Source: Caulobacter segnis (GTDB lineage: Bacteria > Pseudomonadota > Alphaproteobacteria > Caulobacterales > Caulobacteraceae). Taken from it: a stretch of DNA of 64,000 nt. Position numbers and translations under genes: made by a program. Location of the stretch: assembly GCF_019931575.1 (NCBI RefSeq), contig NZ_CP082923.1, forward strand, positions 2,914,001 to 2,978,000, given 5' to 3'. The stretch's first letter is position 1. The number at the start of each line of letters is the position of its first letter. Below are positions 34,418-43,122 of the stretch, piece by piece. A model generated the notes under the pieces. That model worked only from the letters and a program-made list of their open reading frames with translations, ran no database searches and was not told where the DNA came from.

Positions 34418-36098
34418 CCGCACCGTTCGGTTCGCCGACTTTCCGACCCTGACCCAGGCCCTCGATTTCGCCGCCACCGGCGAGACGGGGATCAACCTCT
34501 ATTCGCTGCGCGGCGAGCTGGTCGAGGCCATGCCCTACGCCAAGCTGCGCGAGGACGCCGTGGTCCTGGCCCGCCGCCTGCTGGCCACAGGGGCCAAGGT
34601 CGGTGACAGCGTGGCCCTGCTGGCCGAGACCGACGGCGACTTCGTCCGCGCCTTCTTCGCCTGCCAATACGCCGGCCTGCTGCCCGCGCCGCTGGCCCTG
34701 CCGACCCCGCTGGGCGGTCGCGCGGCCTATATCGAGCAGATCAAGAACCTCACCGCCTCGGCCCAGGCCAAGATCCTGATCGGTCCGGTGGGCCTGAAGG
34801 ACTGGGTCGCCGAGATCGGCGAAGCCGCGAACCTGGACTTCGCCGGCGTCTTGGCCGACCTGCCGGAAGACGGCGGCGCGCAGTTGCCGACGATCACCCC
34901 GGAAAGCCCGTGCTACCTGCAGTTCTCGTCGGGCAGCACCCGCACCCCGACGGGCGTCCTCGTCCTGCACAAGGCACTTATGGCCAACTGCGTGGCCATC
35001 ACCCGCGATGGCCTGCAGGTGAAGCCGCAAGACCGCGCCATCTCGTGGCTGCCGCTCTATCATGACATGGGCCTGATCGGCTTCCTGCTGAGCCCGCTGG
35101 CCTGCCAGATGTCGGTCGACCTGCTGCCCACCGGCGCCTTCGTGCGTCGCCCGCTGCTGTGGATCGACCTGATCTCGCGCAACAAGGCCACCATCGCCTA
35201 CAGCCCGACCTTCGGCTACGAGCTGTGCGCCCGCCGGGTGCAGGGCCAACCGCTCGAAAACTACGATCTCTCGCACTGGCGCAGCGCCGGCCTGGGCGGC
35301 GACATGATCCGCATGCCGCCGCTGAAGGCTTTCGTCGAGGCGTTCGGCCCGGCCGGCTTCTCGGACAAGGCGTTCGTGGCCAGCTACGGCATGGCCGAGG
35401 CGACCCTGGCCCTGTCGATGGCCCCGCTGGGCAAGGGCCTACGCGCCGAGACCCTGGACGTCGAACGCCTGGAGCGCGACGCCCAGGCCGTCGACGCGCC
35501 GGAAGGCTCGGAACGCGCCCGCGACTTCGCCCGCTGCGGCCCCGCCCTGCCCGACCATTTCCTGGAAGTGCGCGGCGAGGAGGGTCAGGTCCTGCCCGAG
35601 CGCGGCGTCGGCCGCATCTTCGCCAAGGGCCCCTCGGTGATGAGCGGCTATTTCGCCAATCCGGAGGAGACCGCCCGCGTACTATCGGCCGACGGCTGGC
35701 TGGACACCGGCGACATCGGCTTCGTCATCGAGGGCGAGATCGTCATCACCGGCCGCGCCAAGGACCTGATCATCCTCAACGGCCGCAACATCTGGCCGCA
35801 AGACCTTGAATGGACGGCGGATCACGAGATCGAGGGCCTGCGCAGCGGCGACGTCTGCGCCTTCGCGATCCCCGCCGAGCCGGAGGACCAGATCGTCGTG
35901 CTGGTCCAGGCCCGCGGCGGCGACGCCGACAGCCGCGCCGCCCTCTCGGAATCGGTCGCCACCCTGTTGCGCACCCGCCACGGGGTCGAGGCCAAGGTGA
36001 AGCTGGTCGGCGCCCACGCCCTGCCCCAGACCTCGTCGGGCAAGCTGAGCCGCTCGAAGGCCAAGATCGCCTATCTGGCCGGGGCCTACGGTGACTAA
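34380..36098 (+). CDS. aasR: Acyl-ACP synthetase of the ceramide pathway
   Basis: 572-residue fatty acyl-AMP ligase-type adenylating enzyme. The ATP-binding P-loop is LQFSSGSTRTPTGVLVLHK, followed by LPLYHDMGLIGFLLSPL, VASYGMAEATLAL, DGWLDTGDIGFV and the C-terminal hinge ITGRAKDLIILNGRNIWPQDLE and the lysine motif SSGKLSRSKAK. It activates a fatty acid and loads it onto the dedicated carrier protein encoded two genes later, for use by serine palmitoyltransferase. Caulobacter studies name this protein AasR. An alternative ATG lies at 34395. It overlaps the flippase gene and the cerR start. Confidence 0.88.
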   Translation: MKAQLMITPTASDRTVRFADFPTLTQALDFAATGETGINLYSLRGELVEAMPYAKLREDAVVLARRLLATGAKVGDSVALLAETDGDFVRAFFACQYAGLLPAPLALPTPLGGRAAYIEQIKNLTASAQAKILIGPVGLKDWVAEIGEAANLDFAGVLADLPEDGGAQLPTITPESPCYLQFSSGSTRTPTGVLVLHKALMANCVAITRDGLQVKPQDRAISWLPLYHDMGLIGFLLSPLACQMSVDLLPTGAFVRRPLLWIDLISRNKATIAYSPTFGYELCARRVQGQPLENYDLSHWRSAGLGGDMIRMPPLKAFVEAFGPAGFSDKAFVASYGMAEATLALSMAPLGKGLRAETLDVERLERDAQAVDAPEGSERARDFARCGPALPDHFLEVRGEEGQVLPERGVGRIFAKGPSVMSGYFANPEETARVLSADGWLDTGDIGFVIEGEIVITGRAKDLIILNGRNIWPQDLEWTADHEIEGLRSGDVCAFAIPAEPEDQIVVLVQARGGDADSRAALSESVATLLRTRHGVEAKVKLVGAHALPQTSSGKLSRSKAKIAYLAGAYGD

Positions 36099-37035
36099 AC
36101 CGATCGTCGCGGTCACCGGCGCCACGGGCTTCCTGGGCCGTCACCTGGTCCAGGCCCTGGCCCGGGACGGCTGGACGCCCCGCGTCCTGGTCCGCCGCGA
36201 CCCCGTCCACCCGCTCTGGCGCGACATCGAGATCGAGGTGGTCGCGGGCGATTTGAGGACCCCGGGCGCGCTGGACCGCCTCTGCCAGGGCGCCGAGGTC
36301 GTCATCCACGTGGCCGGCCTGATCAAGGCCGCCTCGCTGGAGGGCTTCAACGTCGTCAACCGCGACGGCGCCCGCGCCGCCGCCCTGGCCGCCAAGGCCT
36401 CGGGGGCCCGTTTCATCCTGGTGTCCAGCCTCGCCGCGCGCGAACCGGGGCTCTCGCACTACGCCGCCAGCAAGCGCGCCGGCGAGGACGCGGTCCGCGA
36501 GGCCTATCCCGACGCGCTGATCGCGCGGCCGCCGGCCATCTACGGCCCCGGCGACACCGAGACCCTGGCGTTGTTCGAACTGGCGGCGAAAAGCCCGATT
36601 CTTCCGGTGCTGTCCCCGGACGCGCGGGTCGCCATGATCCACGTCCACGACGCGGCGGCCCAGCTTGCGAATTTCTGCAAAAATTTCGTTTCGGGTGTTT
36701 TCGAGCTCTCGGATGTGCGGCGCGACGGTTACACCTGGACGGAAATCATGAGCGCGGCGGGGGCGGTAATGGGCGCAAAGCCGCGCCTGGTAAGGCTTCC
36801 CGATGGAGCCCTGACTCTGGCCGGAACCCTAGCGGATGCTTGGTCTTTGGCCTCGCGGACCCCTCTGGTGTTCGGTTCCGGCAAGGCCAGGGAGTTGCTT
36901 CACGCGAATTGGTCACTATCTAGCGCTCCGATGTCGGAGGGAGTACCCAGCGTGTTCGGCCTGGTCGATGGGTTCGCTCATACCGTCGATTGGTATCGGA
37001 CAGAGGGTTGGTTGCCCAAAAATATCGGCGCCTAG
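36091..37035 (+). CDS. cerR: Ceramide reductase CerR (NAD-dependent epimerase/dehydratase family)
   Basis: 314 residues, extended SDR. The nucleotide motif is VAVTGATGFLGRHLV (Gly10, Gly13, Gly16), and the catalytic pair is Tyr124/Lys128 in SHYAASKRAGEDAV with Ser in ILVSSLAARE. In Caulobacter the homologue reduces 3-oxo-ceramide to dihydroceramide, a step that comes after acylation rather than before it as in eukaryotes. The GTG start overlaps the end of aasR by eight bases. The last third of the gene (from about 36650) is visibly less GC-rich than the rest, ending before the acyl carrier protein gene. Confidence 0.88.
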   Translation: MTKPIVAVTGATGFLGRHLVQALARDGWTPRVLVRRDPVHPLWRDIEIEVVAGDLRTPGALDRLCQGAEVVIHVAGLIKAASLEGFNVVNRDGARAAALAAKASGARFILVSSLAAREPGLSHYAASKRAGEDAVREAYPDALIARPPAIYGPGDTETLALFELAAKSPILPVLSPDARVAMIHVHDAAAQLANFCKNFVSGVFELSDVRRDGYTWTEIMSAAGAVMGAKPRLVRLPDGALTLAGTLADAWSLASRTPLVFGSGKARELLHANWSLSSAPMSEGVPSVFGLVDGFAHTVDWYRTEGWLPKNIGA

Positions 37036-37113
37036 TTCGAATATGGCGGAAATCTGACAGACTCGCCGTTACAGTAGTGTCACGGGTGGGGCTCCCCGGA
37101 GGTTTGATTTAGA

Positions 37114-37365
37114 ATGGATACGGTGACGGATCTCAGCTTGCGCGAGATCGGGGTGGCTGCGAGCAAGGTTCTGGGACGGCCTGTAGAGGTGCGTTCCGAG
37201 TCGCATATCGGCCGTGACCTCGCCGTGGACTCCCTTGCCCTCATGAACATCATCATGGAGCTCGAAGACACCTTCGACATCTCCATACCTCTCGATCGCC
37301 TCGCTTCCGTCGAAACCGCGGGCGACCTTTCCAAACTGATCAACGATCTCCGGACTAGGGCTTAA
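37114..37365 (+). CDS. acpR: Dedicated acyl carrier protein for sphingolipid synthesis
   Basis: 83 residues, acidic four-helix acyl carrier protein. The phosphopantetheine serine is Ser40 in LAVDSLALMNIIMELED, and FDISIPLDRLASVETAGDL matches the third and fourth helices. A strong GGAGG site precedes the ATG. It is only three bases from spt, so the two are cotranscribed. Caulobacter work describes such a carrier (AcpR) as the specialised acyl donor for serine palmitoyltransferase; the synthetase two genes upstream would charge it. Confidence 0.93.
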   Translation: MDTVTDLSLREIGVAASKVLGRPVEVRSESHIGRDLAVDSLALMNIIMELEDTFDISIPLDRLASVETAGDLSKLINDLRTRA

Positions 37366-37368
37366 CTA

Positions 37369-38583
37369 ATGGGGCTGTTTGATAAGCACCTGGCCTATCG
37401 CGATGCGTACAAGGCCATCCAGGACGCCGGCGCCGACCCGTTCAAGGTTCGCTTCGACGCCGTGACCTCGCCGACCGAAGGCGTCGTCGAGGGTCGCCCG
37501 ACCATCCTGCTGGGCACCAACAACTATCTGGGCCTGACCTTTGACGAAGAGGCCATCGCCGCTTCGGTCAAAGCTGTGCAGGAACGCGGCACCGGCACGA
37601 CCGGTTCCCGCATCGCCAACGGTTCGTTCGAGGCGCACGTCGAGCTCGAGCAGGAACTGGCCAAGTTCTACGGCCGCAAGCACGCCATGGTCTTCACGAC
37701 CGGCTACCAGGCCAATCTGGGCGTGCTGTCGACCCTGGTCGGCCGCGGCGACCACCTGATCCTCGACGCCGATAGCCACGCCTCGATCTACGACGGCTCG
37801 CGCCTCGGCCACGCCGAGGTCATCCGCTTCCGCCACAACGACCCCGAAGACCTGGCCAAGCGCCTGCGCCGCCTGGGCGACGCGCCCGGCGAGCGCCTGA
37901 TCGTCGTCGAGGGCGTCTATTCGATGATCGGCGACGTCGCGCCGCTGAAGGAAATCGCCGCCGTGAAGCGCGAGCTGGGCGGCTACCTGCTGGTCGACGA
38001 AGCCCACTCGATGGGCGTGCTGGGCGCCACGGGCCGCGGCCTGGCCGAAGCGGCCGGCGTTGAAGACGACGTCGACTTCATCGTCGGCACCTTCTCCAAG
38101 AGCCTGGGCGCCATCGGCGGCTTCTGCGTCTCGAACCTGGACGATTTCGACGTCATGCGCGTCGTCTGCCGCCCGTACATGTTCACCGCCTCGCTGCCGC
38201 CGGCCGTGGTCGCCTCGACCATCACCGCCCTGCGTCGCATGATCGAGCAGCCGCAGCTGCGCGACCGCCTGAACCGCAACGCCAAGCGCCTGTATGACGG
38301 CCTGACCGCCATGGGCTTCCACACCGGCCCGACGGCCAGCCCGGTGGTCGCCACGACCATCCCGGACCAGGAGCGCGCCATCGCCATGTGGAACGGCCTG
38401 CTGCAGGCCGGCGTCTACCTGAACCTGGCCCTGCCGCCCGCCACGCCGGACAGCCGTCCGCTGCTGCGCGCCAGCGTCAGCGCCGCCCACACCGACGAGC
38501 AGATCGACGCCGTCCTGGGCGCCTTCGCCGAAATTGGCGCGGCCCTGGGCGTCATCGAGCCCCTCAAGCGCGCCCGCGCCTGA
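37369..38583 (+). CDS. spt: Serine palmitoyltransferase
   Basis: 404-residue PLP enzyme of the alpha-oxoamine synthase family, which condenses serine with an acyl thioester to 3-oxosphinganine, the first step of sphingolipid synthesis. The PLP lysine is Lys244 in VGTFSKSLGAIGGF. The ring-stacking His lies in DADSHASIYDG and the cofactor Asp-x-x-His in LVDEAHSMGVLG. GTGTTGSRIANG is typical of the family. It directly follows the acyl carrier protein gene, consistent with an acyl-ACP donor. A strong terminator ends the operon 25 bases on. Confidence 0.95.
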   Translation: MGLFDKHLAYRDAYKAIQDAGADPFKVRFDAVTSPTEGVVEGRPTILLGTNNYLGLTFDEEAIAASVKAVQERGTGTTGSRIANGSFEAHVELEQELAKFYGRKHAMVFTTGYQANLGVLSTLVGRGDHLILDADSHASIYDGSRLGHAEVIRFRHNDPEDLAKRLRRLGDAPGERLIVVEGVYSMIGDVAPLKEIAAVKRELGGYLLVDEAHSMGVLGATGRGLAEAAGVEDDVDFIVGTFSKSLGAIGGFCVSNLDDFDVMRVVCRPYMFTASLPPAVVASTITALRRMIEQPQLRDRLNRNAKRLYDGLTAMGFHTGPTASPVVATTIPDQERAIAMWNGLLQAGVYLNLALPPATPDSRPLLRASVSAAHTDEQIDAVLGAFAEIGAALGVIEPLKRARA

Positions 38584-38608
38584 TACCGCTCACGTCGCTG
38601 AAATGAAG

Positions 38609-38640
38609 ACGCCCGGGGTTCGCCCCGGGCGTTTTTGTTT
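38609..38640 (+). terminator. Rho-independent terminator after spt
   Basis: ACGCCCGGGG (38609-38618) pairs perfectly with CCCCGGGCGT (38623-38632) across a TTCG tetraloop, followed by TTTTGTTT. It closes the ceramide operon and lies just before the end of the convergent cpg genes. Confidence 0.93.
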
Positions 38641-38641
38641 G

Positions 38642-39523
38642 TCAGGCCGCCTTGCGCCGGCTCTTCCAGACCTTCAGCAGCACCGCCGGCGCCGACAGGA
38701 TCGGATGCCGCTCGCGCCAGGGCGTGACCTCGACGACGACGCCGGTGTGACGCTCGATCTTCCAGGCCGCGTAGCGGGCCGCCCCCTGGAAGGTGAAGGC
38801 CGCCTTCATCAGGCGCGCCACGTTCAACGGTTTGCCCAGCAGCCTGCGAACGCCCCAGGCCTTCTTCAGCCGAACCAGTTCGTCCTCGGCCATGGCCCCG
38901 CCCTCGTCGGCCTGAACGGCCTCCATGACGTGGTCGTATCGCACGGGATCGAAGGTCAGGATCGAGACCTCCCTGCCCGCTTTCTCAACGCGCAGCTCGG
39001 CCTTGTAGGTCTGGCGAAACAGCGCCGTCCAAAGGGCGTGCGGCGCACCGCCCCGTGGCCCCAGGGCGATGGCGAAGCGTCCCGCCGTACGGCAGGCGTC
39101 GGTCACGGCGTCCACGACCGTCTCTCCAGCCCCTTCCGCCGACCAGATCAAGGCGCAGGGCTGGACGAAGCGGGCCCAGATGGTGGTGTCCTTGGTCTCG
39201 CCGGCGGCGGCCCTCTGGAACTGGGCCAGGGTCATCGAAGCGACCTTGGCCCGCAGCATCCGTCCCTCATGAGCCAACTCGTGATAGCTGACGTCGGGCC
39301 ACAGGATGCGCGTGAAGAAACCCCGCCAGCCCGTCGGCGGCCGCTCGGTCAGCACATAGTAGTCCAGCACGCCCGACAGGTCGCCGGTGCGCAGGATCGA
39401 GCCATAGAACAGCACGGCCCGCGCGCCCGGAAAAACCGTCGTCAGGTGCTCGGCGAAGGCGGTGATCGGCGCGGGGGTCGAAATGGACAGCTCGGCCGCG
39501 ACCAGGTCGCGCAGACGGCTCAT
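38642..39523 (-). CDS. Nucleotidyltransferase-fold protein, possible CDP-ceramide/TAM41-like enzyme
   Basis: 293 residues, soluble. The segment AVLFYGSILRTGDLSGVLDYYVL has the nucleotidyltransferase pattern (GS, then a spaced acidic residue) and, with SYHELAHEGRMLRAKVASMTLAQF, reminds me of TAM41/Mmp37, the mitochondrial CDP-diacylglycerol synthase. It is coupled to the ceramide kinase gene (ATGA overlap), third of a kinase-phosphotransferase-nucleotidyltransferase set known in Caulobacter as needed for ceramide phosphoglycerate (cpg genes). Acting after the kinase, it could form CDP-ceramide from ceramide 1-phosphate. The fold call is moderate, the reaction is inference. Confidence 0.72.
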   Translation of the reverse strand: MSRLRDLVAAELSISTPAPITAFAEHLTTVFPGARAVLFYGSILRTGDLSGVLDYYVLTERPPTGWRGFFTRILWPDVSYHELAHEGRMLRAKVASMTLAQFQRAAAGETKDTTIWARFVQPCALIWSAEGAGETVVDAVTDACRTAGRFAIALGPRGGAPHALWTALFRQTYKAELRVEKAGREVSILTFDPVRYDHVMEAVQADEGGAMAEDELVRLKKAWGVRRLLGKPLNVARLMKAAFTFQGAARYAAWKIERHTGVVVEVTPWRERHPILSAPAVLLKVWKSRRKAA

Positions 39524-40437
39524 CCGACCAGGAACCTCAGGGCGGGCCCCAGGGCGATCGTCAGTTCGCCGCCCTCGAACACCTCCCCGTCCAGGACGAA
39601 CGGCGCGCCGCCGCCCAGGCTGACGAGATGAGGGTCGCGACGGCGATAGCCGAGACCTTCCAGCTGCGGCTCCGCCTTGCCGCTCAGAACCAGGGGCAGC
39701 GCCTTCAGCAGACGCCGGGGCGGCGCGTCGACGTCCAGAATCTTCAGGCCTTCGCGCGGCGGGCCGAACGGCTTGAGGCCGAACGGCAGGCGCTTCAGCG
39801 CCGTGGCGACGATCGCGAAGCGCTCCTCGCCCGGCTGGGTCTCGCCGTCGAAGACCAGCTTGGCCGGCACGCCCTCGCGCCATTCGTCCCGGGCGCCGCC
39901 GAACAGCGCGCCGAAGGTGGCGGTGGCGATCGTCACGCCCACCGCGAGATTATGGAAGAAGCCGACCTTGTGGACCTTCTGGGACAGGTTCGTCGCCTTC
40001 ACGAAGGCGCCGACCCCGAAGAAGAAGCCCTGCAGGCAGGGGCGATGGCCGTCGACCCAGCTGACGCGCAGCGGTGGCCGGGACTTCACGCGCGGCTCGG
40101 TCCGCCGGGCGGCCAGCAGGGCCTCCTCCAGCCGCCAGTCGCTGGGCGTGCCCAGGTCGATGGCCAGTACGTTGGTCTTGCCCGACGGCAGCACGGCCAG
40201 CAACGGCAGCTGCTCGCCGAAGGTGTGGGGCAGCAGGCTGATGACGTCACGCACGGTGCCGTCGCCGCCGTCGATGATCAGCAGATCCAGGCCGTCCCGG
40301 GCGAACCCCTCCAGCTCGGTCCTGAGGGCGTCGCGTCCGAAGGGCTCGACCAGGCGCACGCCCTCGGGCGGCGGACCGGGCGGGTTGGCCCGGTTGCCAT
40401 GGCTCTTCGGATTGCGGACGACCCCGATGCGCGTCAT
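39520..40437 (-). CDS. cpgB: Ceramide kinase CpgB
   Basis: 305 residues, diacylglycerol/lipid kinase catalytic fold. The nucleotide motif is LIIDGGDGTVRDV (GGDGT at 57-61), preceded by the N-terminal IGVVRNPKSHGNRAN and followed by LLAVLPSGKTNVLAIDLG, the usual GTxND-like region in altered form. The C-terminal beta-sandwich (PFVLDGEVFEGGELTIALGP) completes the fold. The Caulobacter homologue CpgB was shown to phosphorylate ceramide to ceramide 1-phosphate, the first head-group step. Both ends overlap neighbouring genes by four bases. Confidence 0.9.
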   Translation of the reverse strand: MTRIGVVRNPKSHGNRANPPGPPPEGVRLVEPFGRDALRTELEGFARDGLDLLIIDGGDGTVRDVISLLPHTFGEQLPLLAVLPSGKTNVLAIDLGTPSDWRLEEALLAARRTEPRVKSRPPLRVSWVDGHRPCLQGFFFGVGAFVKATNLSQKVHKVGFFHNLAVGVTIATATFGALFGGARDEWREGVPAKLVFDGETQPGEERFAIVATALKRLPFGLKPFGPPREGLKILDVDAPPRRLLKALPLVLSGKAEPQLEGLGYRRRDPHLVSLGGGAPFVLDGEVFEGGELTIALGPALRFLVG

Positions 40438-41573
40438 TTCGACAGCCAGGATTGGATGGAGCCCTTGGGCGCGGCCAGGCCCTGCAGGATCTGGATGGCG
40501 TGCACGATGAAGCACACGGCGGTCCAGACCGCCACCAGGGTGAAGCCGACGTCCGGCCGCCCCACGAGGACACAGGCGGTCATCAGGATCAGGTTCGGGT
40601 TCCGGCGGGCGGTGATCAGGCGGAAGAAGCTGTCGAACGGCCGCCAGGCGTGCATCTCCAGCTTGAACAGGGAGAGGAAGATCCCCTCCTCGACCCGCTG
40701 GGCGACATAGCCGCCGATGACGATGGCCAGGCTGAGGCCCGCATGGGGGATCGACTGGCCGACCGCGTAGACGCCGACGAACCACGCCCACCACCAGAAC
40801 GGCGGGTGCAGCAGGTCGATGCCGTGGTCGAAGACGTTGCCCCACTTGGACGAGGTCAGGGTCACGCGGGCCAGCTTGCCGTCGACGGTGTCGAGGAAGG
40901 TCATGATCCAGGCGCAGACCAGGCCCCAGCCGAACTGGCCATGCCAGAACAGCCAGGTGGCCGCCAGGGTCAGCAGGAAGCCGAGGAAGGTCACCTGGTT
41001 CGGCGTCATCTTCGCGACCGCCGCCCAACGGGTGACGATCCGCGCCGGCGTCGGCCAGACGTACTTGGTGACGAGGTCAGTGACGCCCTTGTACGAGCCT
41101 TGGAACAGGCGCTTCTCGACCGCGCGGACGGTCTCCGGCGTCAGGCGCTCCAGAACCGGCGGCTCGCGCTTGCGCAGGGCGCTGTTGTAGGCCGAGCCCA
41201 ACTCCAGCGACGTCAGGCGGGTCAGGCGCGGATCCAGGCCCGTCGGGTCCTGCCCGGCGGCCAGGGCCTCGGAAGCGGCATAGGCGATATCGGCGGGGGC
41301 GTGCACGGCCACGGCGCGGCCGGTGTCGTCGACCAGCACCGCGCCCTCGCGGCCGGCCAGCGCCTTGATCAGCGACTCGTCGAACACCCAGCCGGCGTCG
41401 ACGGCCACCACGGCGTTCGACAGGTCCACGGCCGGCGTCTCGGTCAGGCCCAGACGCCGATAGATCCGCGACAGGCGCTCGGCCGAGGTCATGCCCCAGA
41501 TGCGCCCGCCGGCCTGCCCCACGGTCAGAGCGCGCGGCCCCGCGTCGGCTCCAGTTTGTGTTTCAGCGCTCAA
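40434..41573 (-). CDS. CDP-alcohol phosphatidyltransferase with N-terminal nucleotidyltransferase-like extension
   Basis: 379 residues, the first gene of the minus-strand cpg operon. The membrane domain holds the CDP-alcohol transferase signature around FLDTVDGKLARVT with Asp228, Asp231, Gly232, Ala235, Arg236, Gly245, Asp249 and Asp253, all present in the right spacing. About five membrane helices surround it. Residues about 30-130 (VVAVDAGWVFDESLIKAL, AVLVDDTGRAVAV) resemble a cut-down sugar-nucleotidyltransferase domain lacking the usual start motif. It likely swaps CMP for an alcohol, building the phosphoglycerate head group of ceramide phosphoglycerate. The exact donor is inferred. Confidence 0.85.
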   Translation of the reverse strand: MSAETQTGADAGPRALTVGQAGGRIWGMTSAERLSRIYRRLGLTETPAVDLSNAVVAVDAGWVFDESLIKALAGREGAVLVDDTGRAVAVHAPADIAYAASEALAAGQDPTGLDPRLTRLTSLELGSAYNSALRKREPPVLERLTPETVRAVEKRLFQGSYKGVTDLVTKYVWPTPARIVTRWAAVAKMTPNQVTFLGFLLTLAATWLFWHGQFGWGLVCAWIMTFLDTVDGKLARVTLTSSKWGNVFDHGIDLLHPPFWWWAWFVGVYAVGQSIPHAGLSLAIVIGGYVAQRVEEGIFLSLFKLEMHAWRPFDSFFRLITARRNPNLILMTACVLVGRPDVGFTLVAVWTAVCFIVHAIQILQGLAAPKGSIQSWLSK

Positions 41574-41650
41574 AGAAAGATATACCTTTTGAAATCCGAG
41601 GCGATTGATAAGCAGCTTCGCCCGTTTCGACCAGAACGACCCGAGCCGAC

Positions 41651-42553
41651 TTGTCCATATATCGCATCGCGCACCTCTCCGACCCCCACCTGCCGCCGCC
41701 GCCGGGCGCGTTTCGGTGGCGCGACGTCTTCACCAAACGCCTGCTCAGCCGCATCGCCTGGCGCCGCAAGCGCAAGGTCCATCGGCCCGAAGTGCTGGCC
41801 GCGCTGGTCGCCGACGTGCGGGCCGCCGCCCCCGATCATGTGGTGATCAGCGGCGACCTCACCAACTTTGCTTCGCGTACGGAAATCGCGGCGGCGCGGA
41901 CGTGGCTGGAATCGCTGGGAAAGCCCGCGGACTTCACCGTCAGCCCCGGCAATCACGACGCCCTAACCGGCCCCGACGAGGCCGAGCGCTTCGCCGCCTG
42001 GACGCCCTGGCTGGGCGATACGGGCGAGACCCGTTTCCCGCAGGTGCGGGTGCGCGGCCCCGTGGCGATCTTCAATCTCTGCTCGGCCGTTCGCACCGCG
42101 CCGCACCTGGCCACCGGCCGCCTGGGCGAGGACCAGCTGCTGCGCTTGGACGCCCTGCTGGCCGATCCGACCTATGCCGGCCTCTTCCGCTTGGTCGTGC
42201 TGCATCACCCGCCGCACAAGGGCGCGGTGTCCAAGCGCAAGGCGCTGGAGGACCAGGAGGCCCTGCGGGCGATCCTGGCGCGGCGCGGCGCGGATCTTGT
42301 GCTGCACGGCCACGCCCACGAATCCCTGGTTGGCTCGGTGCCCGGCCCCGATGGCTCGGCCATCCCGATCCTGGGCGTTCCGTCCGCCTCGGCCCAACGG
42401 GGCGGCCATTCGCCGGCGCGCTGGCACGCCATCGAGATCGAGGAGGGGGCCGCGGGCGATCGCCGTGTGCGGATCGTGGCCCGGGGCGTCGAACCCGGGC
42501 AGGAGGGCCTGACGGAATTGGGCCGCTACCGCTTGGCCGACGTTATTTCGTAG
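41651..42553 (+). CDS. Calcineurin-like metallophosphoesterase
   Basis: 300 residues from a TTG, divergent to the cpg operon with a 77-base gap. All metal motifs are present: HLSDPHLPPPPG, VVISGDLTNFAS, VSPGNHDALTG, VLHHPPHKG and LVLHGHAHESLVG. The arrangement is like Icc/LpxH-type phosphoesterases, though no membrane-binding part is obvious. In this locus it may remove a phosphate from a head-group or ceramide intermediate; that is inferred from position only. The extreme C-terminus overlaps the end of the convergent DUF2141 gene. Confidence 0.87.
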   Translation: MSIYRIAHLSDPHLPPPPGAFRWRDVFTKRLLSRIAWRRKRKVHRPEVLAALVADVRAAAPDHVVISGDLTNFASRTEIAAARTWLESLGKPADFTVSPGNHDALTGPDEAERFAAWTPWLGDTGETRFPQVRVRGPVAIFNLCSAVRTAPHLATGRLGEDQLLRLDALLADPTYAGLFRLVVLHHPPHKGAVSKRKALEDQEALRAILARRGADLVLHGHAHESLVGSVPGPDGSAIPILGVPSASAQRGGHSPARWHAIEIEEGAAGDRRVRIVARGVEPGQEGLTELGRYRLADVIS

Positions 42554-43061
42554 CCGGGTAGCGCACCTTGACGCGGATGGTCGTCTCGCCGACCGGCTTC
42601 ACGCCGAAGCGCACCGCGTCGAACGACGGCGCGCCGAACTTGGTCGGCGCGTCGTTCGAGAAGCCATAGCCCTCCATCGGCATGCCGGCCGGGCTGCGGT
42701 CCAGGTCGCCGTCGGCGTCGGCGTCGTGATAGACGGCCACGGCATAGGCGTCGGCCGGCGACGGCAGGAAGAAGCAGGCCTGGCTCATCGGGGCCGAGGT
42801 CTTGATCCGGGCCCGGGCCAGCTTGCCGCGCGGCGCCATGAAACGGCTGGGATCGCCCGGATAGACCGTGATCACCACATTGCCGGCGTTCGAGCGCAGC
42901 GCTCCGACCTGCACGTTCAGCCGCGTGGCGGTCTTGCGGCCCACGCACTCCTTGTCCGTCAGGTTGCGCGCGCTCTGCCCGCCCGCGTTTTGGGCGTAAG
43001 CGGTTCCCGCCATCGCGAGCGTCGCGAACATCGCGCCGACGAGAACGGATCGTGCTTCCAT
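42543..43061 (-). CDS. DUF2141 family exported protein
   Basis: 172 residues. A signal peptide ends around TLAMAGTAYAQN. The body matches DUF2141: LNVQVGALRSNAGNVVITVYPG, YAVAVYHDADADGDLDRSPAGMPMEGYGFSND, and a beta-strand end GETTIRVKVRYP. The DADADGDLD stretch could bind calcium. Function unknown. It is the only minus-strand gene between the metallophosphoesterase and HIT genes, divergent to the latter with a 61-base gap. It may simply be an envelope protein sitting within the lipid locus. Confidence 0.87.
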   Translation of the reverse strand: MEARSVLVGAMFATLAMAGTAYAQNAGGQSARNLTDKECVGRKTATRLNVQVGALRSNAGNVVITVYPGDPSRFMAPRGKLARARIKTSAPMSQACFFLPSPADAYAVAVYHDADADGDLDRSPAGMPMEGYGFSNDAPTKFGAPSFDAVRFGVKPVGETTIRVKVRYPATK

Positions 43062-43122
43062 GTAAAGGACCGCATCCTTATTGTTACGCGTAGGCGACAT
43101 CAGCCCCTAGTTCGGCTTTCTC

